A stretch of DNA of 64,000 nt, taken from positions 1-64,000 of the forward strand of contig NZ_BDBQ01000088.1 of NCBI RefSeq assembly GCF_001613065.1, written 5' to 3'. Below the pieces are notes generated by a model. It did not search any database. It had not been told where the DNA came from and saw nothing but the letters and a program-made list of their open reading frames with translations. The DNA is from Nocardia miyunensis NBRC 108239 (GTDB taxonomy: Bacteria > Actinomycetota > Actinomycetes > Mycobacteriales > Mycobacteriaceae). The number at the start of each line of letters is the position of its first letter. The stretch's first letter is position 1. Shown here one piece after another: positions 32,457 through 41,849 of this stretch. A program made the translations under genes and the position numbers.

Positions 32457-35216
32457 ATGACAACTCGCGAAGAGCACGAACGTGCCGCCGCGACAGGCGA
32501 TGTCGAGGCCATGCACGACTTCGGCCAGTATCTCGAACGATCGACGCCACCGGATGTCCCCGGCGCGCTGAACTGGTACGGCCGGGCCGCCGCGGGCGGG
32601 CATCGTTGCGCGATGAACGATCTCGGCCGGCTCGCCGAGGCTGAGAATCCGCCCGATCTGAGGTCCGCGCGCGAATGGTACGAGCGGGGAGCGATCGCGG
32701 GCGACGCCACGGCCATGTACAACATGGGCGGATTGCTGGCCGACCGCACGACTCCGCCGGATCCGGCCGGAGCGCGTCCGTGGTACGAGCGCGCGGCCGC
32801 GGCCCAGTACAAGGACGCCTACTTCAAACTCGCCTATCTACTCGCCGAACGTCTCGATCCCCCGGACCCCGCCGCCGCGCGCAACTGGTACGAGAAGGCC
32901 GCCGAGCATGGCGATTCCATCGCCATGTACAACATCGGCCAGCTGTATCGATACACCCTCGAGCCCAAGGATCTGGTCGCCGCGCGCCACTGGTACGAGC
33001 GCGCCGCCGCCGGCGGATACACCAACGCGAAATTCACGCTCGGCCTGATGGCCGAGGCCGACGGCGACCTGCCCGCCGCGATCCTGTGGTACGAGAAGGC
33101 CGCCGCGGACGGTCATGCCGGCGCCATGAACAACCTCGGCACATTGTTCGAGGTCAAGGTGGACAAGCCGAATCTGCCCGCCGCGACCGACTGGTACGAG
33201 CGGGCCGCCCTCGCCGGCAATCCGAACGCGAAAACCAATCTGACCCGGCTGCGCGGCAGCGGCGATGCCACACCGGAACGACCGAGTGCCGAACGAACAG
33301 TCCTGCCCGACAGCGTGGTTCGCCCGACCGGCACCGTACGACCGAAGCCCGCGACGGACGCCTCGGGCATCGCGACGGCCCTGGATGCGCTGATCGAGGA
33401 TACGCCGTACCGGCACAATCCTTTTCGGCTCGCCGGGCTGGCGACCGACGCCGATTCCCGTCAGGTCCGCAAGCGCGTCACCGAGTTGGAGGCGGCCGAG
33501 AAGCTCGGCGCTCCGCTGAGCCGCAGCACCGCACTGGCCGTATCACCTCCACCGGATGCCGCCGATGTGAAGGCCGCGCTAAACCGTCTGCGTGAGCCGG
33601 TGAATCGCCTTGTGCAGGAACTGTTCTGGCTGTGGCCGTGCACCGACGGCGATCCCGCGCTCGCGGCGCTGTCCCGCGACGACGTCGCCACCGCGGAACG
33701 GATCTGGCTGGACCGCATGGGCCAGGACGCGATCGCGGCGCACAATATCGCGGTGCTGCGGCACATCCAGGGACTCGAGACACCGCGCGGACAGGCCGCC
33801 GAAACCTGGCTCGACGCGTTGACCGCCTGGGGTTCGGCCGTCGGCGACGATGCGGTGTGGAATCACCTGCGGGACCGCGCATCCCACATCGACGATCGCC
33901 GCATGGACGCCGCCGCCGTCGAGGAGTTGCGCGGCGCACTGCCCGGGATGCTGTTACGCATCCACGCATCGCTCATCGTGAACGCCACGGCCGAGGACGA
34001 TTTCGCCGCCGCCGACCTGCACGTCGCCGTGCTCGACAGATTCGCCGAGCAGGTGAGCGCCCATCCGGGCGCATTCGACGCCGGAACGATCGACGACGCC
34101 CGCGGCTGGGCGATCCGGAAATTGGCCGCGCGCCTGAAATCCATTGCGGACGAGGCACATCGGGCCGGATCCCAGCGCCCGGCCGGGGCCGCCCAGGCCG
34201 TCGACCGGATGCTGGATCGAGCCCGGGTGCCGCTGCGGGTCATCGACCGGTTGCGCCCGCCGACCGATCCACTCGGCGCCGGTGCGCACGACGACATCGT
34301 CGGCACCGCGATCTTCTGCGATATCCAGCACTACAACGAGGTCCGCGATATCGCGTCGAGTGTGGCGATGCTGGAGCGGCTCGGTCCGATCGCCACGACC
34401 ACGGCCATCCGCGACCGCCTGCGGAAGGAGTGGTCCGCCGCGGCGACGTTGCAGGTGGACAAGCTCTGCGCCGAGGCCCGCGCGGCCACCGAGACGAACA
34501 AGAAGCAGGGCTTGCAGGCCGCACGCGATCTGCTGGACCGAACTCGGTTGCCGCTGGCCAGGATCCGGGCGGGCGAGGATCCGGGCGGCGAGCGGATCGC
34601 GCGCGCCCAGGATCACATCGCGACCACGGCAACCTCGTGCGCGGTGTCCTATTGCAACGAGAGCGGTGATCTGGATTCGACCGAACAGGTGCTGCGCCGG
34701 GCCCAGCCGCTGCCCGTCGGTGCGGAGACACGCACCTTCGTGCAGGAGCAGATCACCGTGCTCACGGGCATGCTGCGCGAGCGCGACGAGGCCGCCAGAC
34801 TGCGCGACACCTGCTGGTTCTGCCAGGACAAGCCCGCGGCGCCGGGACAGCACTACGCGTTCGGCCTGCACCGGGACGTGACGTACTCCGGGAACACCAA
34901 GCGCTGGCGCACACTGACCGTCGAGGTGCCGCGCTGCGACCGTTGCCGCCAGCTGCATCTGCCCGAGGAGACCAAGCGCAAGAACCTCGGCGGCGTCGCC
35001 GGGTTCGGCGTCATCGCGGCGTTCTTCAGCTTCTTCGTCGCTCTGGCCCTGCATCCGGTGTTCATCGTCACGGCGATCTGCGTCATCGTCGCGATCGGCG
35101 CGGGTATCGGCATCGCGTCGATGGGCGGCGACGAGATCAAGAACCGGGCACTGACATATCCGCCCCTGACCGAATTGCTGGCACAGGGATGGCGCAAAGG
35201 CGAGCGGCCCGCATAG
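32457..35216 (+). CDS. Sel1-repeat membrane protein with J-domain-like segment and zinc ribbon
   Basis: 919 residues. Residues 1-265 are seven or so Sel1/TPR-like repeats, each with a WYERAAxxG or WYEKAAxxG core, which usually bind partner proteins. Around 315-385 is a conserved block, YRHNPFRLAGLATDADSRQV, then PVNRLVQELFWLWP, that looks like a J-domain without the HPD tripeptide. A long helical region follows. Near 785-835 CWFC and CDRC form a probable zinc ribbon, and 845-892 holds two membrane helices. ATG 32457 has GGGGGG upstream; ATG 32370 is possible. The GrpE-like and Hsp70 genes follow directly, so it probably serves as their co-chaperone or membrane anchor (inference). Confidence 0.8.
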   Translation: MTTREEHERAAATGDVEAMHDFGQYLERSTPPDVPGALNWYGRAAAGGHRCAMNDLGRLAEAENPPDLRSAREWYERGAIAGDATAMYNMGGLLADRTTPPDPAGARPWYERAAAAQYKDAYFKLAYLLAERLDPPDPAAARNWYEKAAEHGDSIAMYNIGQLYRYTLEPKDLVAARHWYERAAAGGYTNAKFTLGLMAEADGDLPAAILWYEKAAADGHAGAMNNLGTLFEVKVDKPNLPAATDWYERAALAGNPNAKTNLTRLRGSGDATPERPSAERTVLPDSVVRPTGTVRPKPATDASGIATALDALIEDTPYRHNPFRLAGLATDADSRQVRKRVTELEAAEKLGAPLSRSTALAVSPPPDAADVKAALNRLREPVNRLVQELFWLWPCTDGDPALAALSRDDVATAERIWLDRMGQDAIAAHNIAVLRHIQGLETPRGQAAETWLDALTAWGSAVGDDAVWNHLRDRASHIDDRRMDAAAVEELRGALPGMLLRIHASLIVNATAEDDFAAADLHVAVLDRFAEQVSAHPGAFDAGTIDDARGWAIRKLAARLKSIADEAHRAGSQRPAGAAQAVDRMLDRARVPLRVIDRLRPPTDPLGAGAHDDIVGTAIFCDIQHYNEVRDIASSVAMLERLGPIATTTAIRDRLRKEWSAAATLQVDKLCAEARAATETNKKQGLQAARDLLDRTRLPLARIRAGEDPGGERIARAQDHIATTATSCAVSYCNESGDLDSTEQVLRRAQPLPVGAETRTFVQEQITVLTGMLRERDEAARLRDTCWFCQDKPAAPGQHYAFGLHRDVTYSGNTKRWRTLTVEVPRCDRCRQLHLPEETKRKNLGGVAGFGVIAAFFSFFVALALHPVFIVTAICVIVAIGAGIGIASMGGDEIKNRALTYPPLTELLAQGWRKGERPA

Positions 35217-35241
35217 CCGCCTCATGAAGGGGAGAATCCGT

Positions 35242-35619
35242 ATGGCGGACAGGGATTTCCGGCCGCTGCTGGCCGATCTGGCAACCGGCGTCTGGCGGCT
35301 GGGCAACAAGCTCGCCGACAACGACCCCGACGCGGACCCGGCGAAACTGCTGCGCGCGGTGGCCCGTCAGGTCACCTCGATGGCGGATGCGTTGGCCGAG
35401 GCCGGAATCCAGGTGCAGTCGCACACCGGCGAACCGTTCGACGGCGGCCAGTCGGTGCAGGTGATCGCGTACGCGCCCTCGTCCGCGGTGGACCGCGAGC
35501 GGGTCGCCGAGACGATCATGCCCACGGTGTACGCCGACGGTCAGGTGGTGCAGATGGGCCAGATCATCGTGGCCACACCGGAATCGGCGGAGCGGCAAGC
35601 GCCGGAACAGGACGAGTAG
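35242..35619 (+). CDS. GrpE-like nucleotide exchange factor of the chaperone cassette
   Basis: 125 residues. The C-terminal half resembles the beta domain of GrpE: GIQVQSHTGEPFDGGQSVQV, then ERVAETIMPTVYADGQVVQM and GQIIVATPE; the N-terminal half is helical. It is shorter than normal GrpE (about 170-200) because the long coiled coil is reduced. GrpE proteins release ADP from DnaK. GGGGAG stands 7 bases before ATG 35242; another ATG at 35224 is in frame. It lies between the Sel1 protein and Hsp70, supporting a role with the latter. Confidence 0.72.
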   Translation: MADRDFRPLLADLATGVWRLGNKLADNDPDADPAKLLRAVARQVTSMADALAEAGIQVQSHTGEPFDGGQSVQVIAYAPSSAVDRERVAETIMPTVYADGQVVQMGQIIVATPESAERQAPEQDE

Positions 35620-35682
35620 CATCGCGCGAACGACTCGGCACATGTGTGACTACGTTGCGGCACAACCATTTTCGGAGGAGAT

Positions 35683-38175
35683 ATGGCACGGTCGACGGTT
35701 GATTTCGGAATCGATCTCGGCACCACCAACAGCGCCATCGCCGTGCTGCACGGCGTCGACGCCGAGGTGATCAAGAACAACGAGGATTCCGATACCACGC
35801 CGTCGGCGGTGTGGATCGACAAGCGCGACCGGCTACGAGTGGGCCGGGCCGCCAAGGAGCGCGGCGAATCCGATCCGGACAACACCGCCTCGGAGTTCAA
35901 GCTGCGCATGGGCACCGCGCAGGAGTCGGTGCGTTTCGCCGCCAGCGCCCGCGAACTCACCCCGCAGCAGCTGTCCGCCGAGGTGCTCAAGACGTTGTGC
36001 GCCGATGTCGAGCAGCGGCTCGGCGAGAGTATCGAGGCCGCGGTGATCACCGTCCCGGCCGCCTTCGACATGAGCGCCTGCGATGCGACGCGCGCGGCGG
36101 CCGAGGCCGCCGGACTGCGCTTCTCGCCGCTGTTGCAGGAGCCGACCGCCGCCGCGCTCGCCTACGGTTTCCAGGCCACCGACGACAATGCCCGCTGGCT
36201 GGTGTACGACCTGGGCGGCGGCACGTTCGACGCCGCGGTGATCCAGCTGCGCGACGGCGAGTTCACGGTGCTCAACCACCGCGGCGACAACTATCTGGGC
36301 GGCAAGCTGATCGACTGGCGGATCGTCGAGGAACTGCTGATTCCCGCGGTCCGCGACGAATTCGGGCTGTCCGATCTCACCCGCGGGGCCGCGCGGTGGC
36401 GGCCGCTGGTGAACAAGCTCAAGCTCGCCGCGGAGAAGGCGAAAATCCAGCTCTCGCGCGCGCCGATGGAGCCGATCGAGGTCGAACTCGACAACGGTGC
36501 GGGCGGACGATTCGAGTTCTACTACGAGTTGCAGCGCACGGATGTGGAGCGGCTGGCCGACCCCCTGCTCACCCGTTCGGTCAACCTGTGCCGTAAGGCG
36601 CTCGAGGAGGCGCACCTGTCGCCCGGCGATATCGACAAGCTGATCCTGGTCGGCGGCCCGACCCTGTCGCCCTATCTGCGCGAACATCTCACGGATGCGA
36701 CTCGGGGCCTGGGGATTACGCTGGACACCAGTCAGGATCCGCTCACCGTCGTCGCCCGGGGTGCGGCGATCTTCGCAGGGACACAACGGATTCCGCAGCT
36801 GAGCGCACCGGTGGCGGTGCCCGGCGGATTCACCGTCCAGCTGGAGTATCAGCCGGTCGGACCCGACCGCGAGCCGCTCGTCGTCGGCCGGATCGCCGGG
36901 ACCGACGGCGCCGCGCTGGACGGCGTGGCCGTCGAGCTGGTCAACGCGGGCGCGCAGCCGCCGTGGCGCAGCGGCAAGATTCCCGTCGCCGACACCGGCG
37001 TATTCACCACGACGCTGTGGGCGGAAACCGGTCGCACCAACACCTTCGAGCTGGAACTCACCGATGCCGCCGGACGTCGCCGGGACATCGCCCCCGGCAC
37101 GCTGACCTACACCGTCGGCGCGGTCGAAACCCAGCCGCCGCTGATCCACACGATCAGCGTCGGCCTGTCGGACAACACGACGATCCAGCTGATCGAGCGC
37201 AATACCCCGCTCCCGGCTCGGGCCCGTAAGCGCCTGCGCACCTCGGTCGCGGTTCATCACGGCGCACAGCGCACCGGATTGATCCGAATTCCCGTGCTGG
37301 AGGGCGAATATGCTCGCGGCGACCGCAATCGCACGATCGGTCACCTGGACATCACCGCCGATCAGATCGAGCGCAGCATCCCCGAGGGCAGCGATCTGGA
37401 ATTGACCCTGGAGATAGACGCCTCGCGCATCCTCGTGGCGCGCGCCTATCTGCCGTATCTGGACGCCGAATTCGAGAACGTCATCGATCTGCACACCGAA
37501 TCACGGCCGGACGCGAGCGCATTGCGCCGCAGCACCGAGGCCGAGTTGCAGCGGCTGGACCAGGTCCGCCAGCAGCACGACGAGTTCGGCAACCCGACCT
37601 CGGAGCTGCTGCTGAGCCAGCTGGAGCAGGAGCAGACAGTCACCGACACCCAGCATCTGGTGGCCGCGGCGGCCGCGGATCCGGATGCGGCCATCGCCGC
37701 GGAACAGCGGCTGCGCGATCTGCGCGCGGCGATCGATCAGGCCGAGGACGAGTTGCTGTGGCCGAGTCTGGTGGCGCGCGCGAAGGAGACGCTCGAGTAC
37801 ACCCGCGTGCGCATCAACGAACTCGGCGACGACATGTTCCGGCGCGAATTCGATCAGCACGAGGTGGCGATCCGCGAGGCGATCGACTCGCACGAGCCGG
37901 ATCTATTGCGGCAGCGCACTTCCGAGCTGGCCGCGATGGTGCGGCGCATTCTCGATCGCACCGGCGAATTGCAGATCCTCATCTTCGAGGAGCTGATCAA
38001 ATATCGCGCGGAGATGGTCGACATCGTGCTGGCCCATCGGCTGATCACCGAGGGGCACGCGGCGCTGGACGCGCAGGAGATCACCCGGCTGCGCACTATC
38101 AATGCCCGGCTGCGCACGCTGATGGCCGATCCGCCGCCGGAGCCGGATCCATTCAGCACGATCCGCTCGCTGTGA
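35683..38175 (+). CDS. Hsp70-family (DnaK-like) protein with extended C-terminal coiled coil
   Basis: 830 residues. The actin-like ATPase part (about 5-370) has phosphate-1 DFGIDLGTTNSAIAV, phosphate-2 VYDLGGGTFDAAVIQL, EPTAAALAYGF and the adenosine motif LVGGPTLSPYL. Substrate-binding-like strands run to about residue 600. The last 230 residues are charged helices (for example RLDQVRQQHDEFGNPTSELL and RDLRAAIDQAEDELLWP), longer than the DnaK lid, and lack the EEVD/disordered tail. Housekeeping DnaK of this group is about 620 residues, so this is a divergent Hsp70. Shine-Dalgarno GGAGGAG precedes ATG 35683. The stop lies in the first unit of a 17-bp tandem repeat. Confidence 0.92.
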   Translation: MARSTVDFGIDLGTTNSAIAVLHGVDAEVIKNNEDSDTTPSAVWIDKRDRLRVGRAAKERGESDPDNTASEFKLRMGTAQESVRFAASARELTPQQLSAEVLKTLCADVEQRLGESIEAAVITVPAAFDMSACDATRAAAEAAGLRFSPLLQEPTAAALAYGFQATDDNARWLVYDLGGGTFDAAVIQLRDGEFTVLNHRGDNYLGGKLIDWRIVEELLIPAVRDEFGLSDLTRGAARWRPLVNKLKLAAEKAKIQLSRAPMEPIEVELDNGAGGRFEFYYELQRTDVERLADPLLTRSVNLCRKALEEAHLSPGDIDKLILVGGPTLSPYLREHLTDATRGLGITLDTSQDPLTVVARGAAIFAGTQRIPQLSAPVAVPGGFTVQLEYQPVGPDREPLVVGRIAGTDGAALDGVAVELVNAGAQPPWRSGKIPVADTGVFTTTLWAETGRTNTFELELTDAAGRRRDIAPGTLTYTVGAVETQPPLIHTISVGLSDNTTIQLIERNTPLPARARKRLRTSVAVHHGAQRTGLIRIPVLEGEYARGDRNRTIGHLDITADQIERSIPEGSDLELTLEIDASRILVARAYLPYLDAEFENVIDLHTESRPDASALRRSTEAELQRLDQVRQQHDEFGNPTSELLLSQLEQEQTVTDTQHLVAAAAADPDAAIAAEQRLRDLRAAIDQAEDELLWPSLVARAKETLEYTRVRINELGDDMFRREFDQHEVAIREAIDSHEPDLLRQRTSELAAMVRRILDRTGELQILIFEELIKYRAEMVDIVLAHRLITEGHAALDAQEITRLRTINARLRTLMADPPPEPDPFSTIRSL

Positions 38176-38226
38176 CGATCCGCTCGCTGTGACGATCCGC
38201 TCGCTGTGACGATCCGCTCGCGATGA
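38159..38226. repeat. 17-bp tandem repeat, three perfect units and one diverged unit
   Basis: The unit CGATCCGCTCGCTGTGA occurs at 38159-38175, 38176-38192 and 38193-38209; a fourth copy (38210-38226) has two changes. The Hsp70 stop TGA is the end of unit 1. Because 17 is not a multiple of 3, the three TGAs fall in three different frames. Confidence 0.9.
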
Positions 38227-38227
38227 C

Positions 38228-38262
38228 GTTCCGGATGCACTGTGCCCCAGTGTATCCGGAAC
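38228..38262 (+). terminator. Hairpin terminator downstream of hsp70
   Basis: GTTCCGGATGCACTG and CAGTGTATCCGGAAC form a 15-pair stem around TGCCC; the only non-Watson-Crick pair is a G-U wobble that works only in a plus-strand transcript, that is, for the chaperone operon. A smaller CGTGAT/ATCACG hairpin follows at 38304-38321. Confidence 0.7.
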
Positions 38263-38406
38263 ACCGCCGCGTTCAGGATCCGATCGCTCCGACGATCCGA
38301 TCGCGTGATATTCCGATCACGGCGACGATCCGGACACACTCCGCGCCAGCGCATCCGGAACATCCCCCTGGCGAGGGCGGGCCGAATCCCGTGCGGCCCG
38401 CCGTCG

Positions 38407-39225
38407 CTACTGCGGCGAGCCCAGGCAGAGATAGGTCTTCAGGAACTCGCCTGGCGACTGGTAGGAGTACGTGGCGATGACGCCGGATACGTTGTCGCAC
38501 AGGGTGGACAGGTTCACGCTGCGTAGCACCTTGTACTTGGCGTCCGGGCCGGTGCAGGCGACGACCTGCACCTCGTTCGCGCCGGTCTCCTTCAGGCAGT
38601 CGCCGACCTTGGCGTTGTCCACCGTGCGCGAGGTGTCGGCGTCCTTGGCCGCCAGGCAGAAGGTGATGCCGTTGCCCAGCCCGACGCCGATACCCTTGGT
38701 GACCTTCAGCTCATAACTGTAGGTTTGCTCGGTGCCCTTGACGTCCTTGCAGGCCATGTTCAGCCCGATCATGCTCTTGGTGTCGCGGGCGAGCACCTTG
38801 TAGCGGGCGGTCGCGTCGGTGCAGTCCACCTTCTGTACGGACGAGCCGTCGCTGCCGGTCAGGCAGTCGCCGACCTGCGCGACGTTCACCGCGTGCGCGG
38901 GATCCGCGCCCTTGTCGCCGACGCACACGTAGCCGTCGTCGTCGCTGTAGTCGTATTCGGTGCCCGCGACGTCGATGCAGTTCTGGTGCGCATGACCGTC
39001 CCCGGCCCGATCCAGCACCACATATGCGGCGGCCGAATCGGAACAGGACACCTTGTCGAACGAGTCACCGTTCTTCTTCAGACAGTCCCCGTGCTGCACC
39101 GAGCCGCTGCCACTGCCGCATGCGACGAGGAATCCGATCGCCGGAGTCAACGCGAACACCACTGCGGCACAACGTATTACCGAGAGCACCCGCTCCCGAT
39201 TCGAACCAGCCCGCCCCTTGCTCAT
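38407..39225 (-). CDS. LppU-like secreted lipoprotein with three tandem repeats
   Basis: 272 residues. The signal peptide runs from MSKGRAGSNRERVLS through the hydrophobic CAAVVFALTPAIGFL to the lipobox LVAC. The mature part contains three similar units of about 80 residues beginning VQHGDCL, VAQVGDCL and NAKVGDCL and each with a VxKV-C-T/S-D-xxA-x-Y-x-VL line (KVSCSDSAAAYVVL, KVDCTDATARYKVL, VVACTGPDAKYKVL) and two or three later Cys. This resembles LppU lipoproteins of mycobacteria, which have a single unit. Paired Cys suggest disulfides outside the membrane. Function unknown. Start ATG 39225; longer frame rejected because the signal peptide would be internal. Confidence 0.8.
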   Translation of the reverse strand: MSKGRAGSNRERVLSVIRCAAVVFALTPAIGFLVACGSGSGSVQHGDCLKKNGDSFDKVSCSDSAAAYVVLDRAGDGHAHQNCIDVAGTEYDYSDDDGYVCVGDKGADPAHAVNVAQVGDCLTGSDGSSVQKVDCTDATARYKVLARDTKSMIGLNMACKDVKGTEQTYSYELKVTKGIGVGLGNGITFCLAAKDADTSRTVDNAKVGDCLKETGANEVQVVACTGPDAKYKVLRSVNLSTLCDNVSGVIATYSYQSPGEFLKTYLCLGSPQ

Positions 39226-39491
39226 GCCGACACCTTCGGCAGCCCAGCACAATCGGAGGTATTCGCGATCCACCTCGTCGCGACACAATGATGGAGATGC
39301 ATTCGGTTGTAACCCCCGCGCTCTGATCCTCACCCGACCGAGTGAGGACGTCATCCTTATGGCACAAGAGATTACCGACCGCCGGTAGGCGACGGCCACT
39401 CAATTCACCGGCCCACCACTGTGACCGACCGCCTGAGGAGACGCGCTTTACACCGGACGATATGTTGACGAAAGACGTTGCGGGGAAATCA

Positions 39492-40087
39492 GTCTCGCAA
39501 CGCACTGCGGAAACGGCGTTGGTAGGCGCGCGGCGAGACGCCGAAGTGCTGCTGGAACACCCGGTGTGGTGCCGAGTTCGTCACGGAACATCCGAGTGAG
39601 GTGGCGGGTGCTGAGGTGGGCGAGTTCGGCCAGCACGCACGTAGATCGCATCCGGCTCCACCCGGACGGACGGATACCCGCGGGCGAGCGTGCCGGCGTG
39701 TTTCCAGTGTGTCGTCGCCCGACGGCCGTCGAGCAGTCCCGCGGCGGCCAGGATGAACGCACCCGTGCAGATGGAGGCGATCCGCTGGGCCTGCCGGTGC
39801 AGAATCGCCGTCGCCTCGGTCAGCCGCGGATCGATCGGATGGGTGGGCAGCGCGTCGCCACCGGCCACCATCGCCAGATCCAATGGCCCGGCCTCGGCCG
39901 CGGAGGCGTCCGCGCTGATCCGCGTGCCGGTCGAGGTCGACACGTCGCGGCCGTCCGGCGAGCACAACAGCAGCCGATAATGCGGACAGAAACGATTGGC
40001 CTCCTGGAAGACCTCGCCGGGACCGGCCACATCGAGCAGCTTCACCCCGTCGAAGACGAGAATTCCGATGCGCCGCGCACTGTCCAC
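39492..40087 (-). pseudogene. Broken GlxA-type regulator (DJ-1/PfpI plus AraC HTH)
   Basis: The first ~148 residues are intact: RRIGILVFDGVKLLDVAGPG, then ICTGAFILAAAGLLDGRRAT with the nucleophile-elbow Cys, ending VEPDAIYVRAG. A stretch of roughly 70-80 residues is then missing and the frame is lost. ELAHLSTRHLTRMFRDELGTTP appears in one other frame and HFGVSPRAYQRRFRS, the last AraC helix, in a third, with a further gap between them. Intact relatives have about 320 residues. It is divergent from the HD-domain gene at 40208, a common partner of GlxA-type regulators. Confidence 0.82.
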
Positions 40088-40207
40088 TCACATCTCCTCA
40101 TGTCCGGAACTGTGGGTTGTCTGGCGCGGATCACGGTGCCCGGAGGCAGCGTGTCGCGAGAGAATGACATCGACGGTAACAACCCCACTGACCAGGAGGC
40201 GAGCACG

Positions 40208-40855
40208 ATGAACGGCACCGCGGAATCCATCTCCGGCATCGCGATACCGGACACGAAACTGGCGCGCGCGGCTACCGAGTTCGTACGCAACCGCACCACC
40301 GACCTCATCTTTCACCACTCCCGGCGGGTCTTCTGGTTCGGCAGCCTGCAGGCCCGCAATCGCGACCTGAGCTACGACCCGGAACTGCTCTACATCGGCG
40401 CGATGTTCCACGACCTGGGGCTGAACGAGCAGTTCCACCACAGCGGACGCCGTTTCGAGGTCGACAGCGCCGATGCGGCCCGCGAATTCCTGCGCGAGCA
40501 CGGCGCGCCCGAGGACAGCATCCGCCGCGTCTGGACGGCGATCGCACTGCACACCACCCCCGGCGTCCCCGAATACATGGAACCCGAGGTGGCACTGGTG
40601 ACCGCGGGTGTCGAGTACGACGTCCTGGGGATCGGTTATCACGAGGTCGCCGAGGCCGACCGCCTGGCGGTCACCGCCCTGCATCCCCGCCCGAACTTCA
40701 AGCGGAACATCCTCGGGGCGTTCACCGATGGCATTGCCCCCAAACCGGATACCGCGTTCGGCACCGTCAACGACGACGTCCTGACCCACTTCGTCCCCGG
40801 CCACCGCCACACCGACTTCGTCGACATCATCCAGAACTCACCCTGGCCCTCGTGA
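40208..40855 (+). CDS. HD-domain protein (cyanamide-hydratase-like)
   Basis: 215 residues. HD-fold metal ligands are visible as LIFHHSRRVFWFG, AMFHDLGLNEQF (the His-Asp pair) and, later, TAIALHTTPGVPEY. This arrangement matches the cyanamide hydratase/HD-family group that hydrolyses or hydrates small nitrogen compounds. GGAGG lies 9 bases before ATG 40208. The divergent regulator gene is broken, so normal control may be lost. Substrate is inferred from family resemblance only. Confidence 0.82.
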   Translation: MNGTAESISGIAIPDTKLARAATEFVRNRTTDLIFHHSRRVFWFGSLQARNRDLSYDPELLYIGAMFHDLGLNEQFHHSGRRFEVDSADAAREFLREHGAPEDSIRRVWTAIALHTTPGVPEYMEPEVALVTAGVEYDVLGIGYHEVAEADRLAVTALHPRPNFKRNILGAFTDGIAPKPDTAFGTVNDDVLTHFVPGHRHTDFVDIIQNSPWPS

Positions 40856-40877
40856 GCAGTCCCGACCACCGCCGCCG

Positions 40878-41849
40878 CTACCGGATGGAATGTTCGATGA
40901 CGCCGATGCCGTCGATCTCGAGGCGCAGTTCCTCGCCGGAGGTGAGCCAGTGGCCGAGTTCCATGCCGCTGCCGCCGGGGAGGGTGCCGGTGGCGAGCAG
41001 TTCGCCCGGATACAATTGCTCGCTGCGGGAGACGTGTGCGACGGCCTCGGTAATCGAGTAGCGCATATCGCGAGTTCCGGTGTGCGCGAGGATATTTCCG
41101 TTGACGCTGACCGTGGCGGTGAGCTGGTCGAGGCGATCGGCGACCGCCGCGCCCGAGACCGCCGTGGCGGACATCGAGGAGACGAAGTGCTTGGACCGCT
41201 GCGGACCGAAGCCGGACCGCATTTCCGCCAATTGCACGTCACGAGCCGAGAAGTCGTTCACGACCACCACCGCGCCGATCGCGGCCGCGGCCTCCTCGAC
41301 ACTCGCGTCCCGCAACGGCGCGGACAGCACGACGCCGAGTTCCAACTCGAAATCCAGTGCGCGACTGTAAGCCGGGAACCCGACCGGCGTCCCGGACGGC
41401 ACGATGGTCAGCGCATTCGACATGTAGTAGATCGGCTGCCGATACCACAGCGCGTTCGGACGAAACGCGGGAAATACCCTCCGCGTCAACGCTTCATAAA
41501 CCTGCCCGACCCGATACCCGGCAGGAATGAACCGCCGAGCCATCCCCCGCGCGGCATCCACCGCATGCTTCTCGAACAGCATGAAATCCCGAAACGACAC
41601 CGGACAAACCGGCAACACCACATCCCCGTCCCCCAGCCCCAGCCCTTCGTACCGCGCAACTTCGAACTCCGGCGTGAACGCATCAGGCATCACGAAAGCA
41701 CTTTGGGCACTACCATTTTCAACGGATGCCCATCCGGAGCCAGTATCGATCTGCGTATCGATCCGCCGCTCACCGAGATCGAGCGTCCGTCGCATCCGAG
41801 GTAGTGGCGCGGACGACTCGATCGCCGACCCATCACTCTCATTGCTCAT
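40878..41849 (-). CDS. Fumarylacetoacetate hydrolase (FAH) family protein
   Basis: 323 residues. The FAH core is seen in FRDFMLFEKHAVDAARG, then PIYYMSNALTIVPSG, LDFELELGVVLSAP with its Glu metal ligands, VVVNDFSARDVQ, SKHFVSSM and LYPGELLATGTLPGGSG. Members cleave carbon-carbon bonds of acylpyruvates or related compounds, often in aromatic degradation. GGAG is 7 bases before ATG 41849 (MSNESDGSAIES). The same frame continues upstream to 41990 with an atypical sequence; I do not include it. Confidence 0.9.
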   Translation of the reverse strand: MSNESDGSAIESSAPLPRMRRTLDLGERRIDTQIDTGSGWASVENGSAQSAFVMPDAFTPEFEVARYEGLGLGDGDVVLPVCPVSFRDFMLFEKHAVDAARGMARRFIPAGYRVGQVYEALTRRVFPAFRPNALWYRQPIYYMSNALTIVPSGTPVGFPAYSRALDFELELGVVLSAPLRDASVEEAAAAIGAVVVVNDFSARDVQLAEMRSGFGPQRSKHFVSSMSATAVSGAAVADRLDQLTATVSVNGNILAHTGTRDMRYSITEAVAHVSRSEQLYPGELLATGTLPGGSGMELGHWLTSGEELRLEIDGIGVIEHSIR

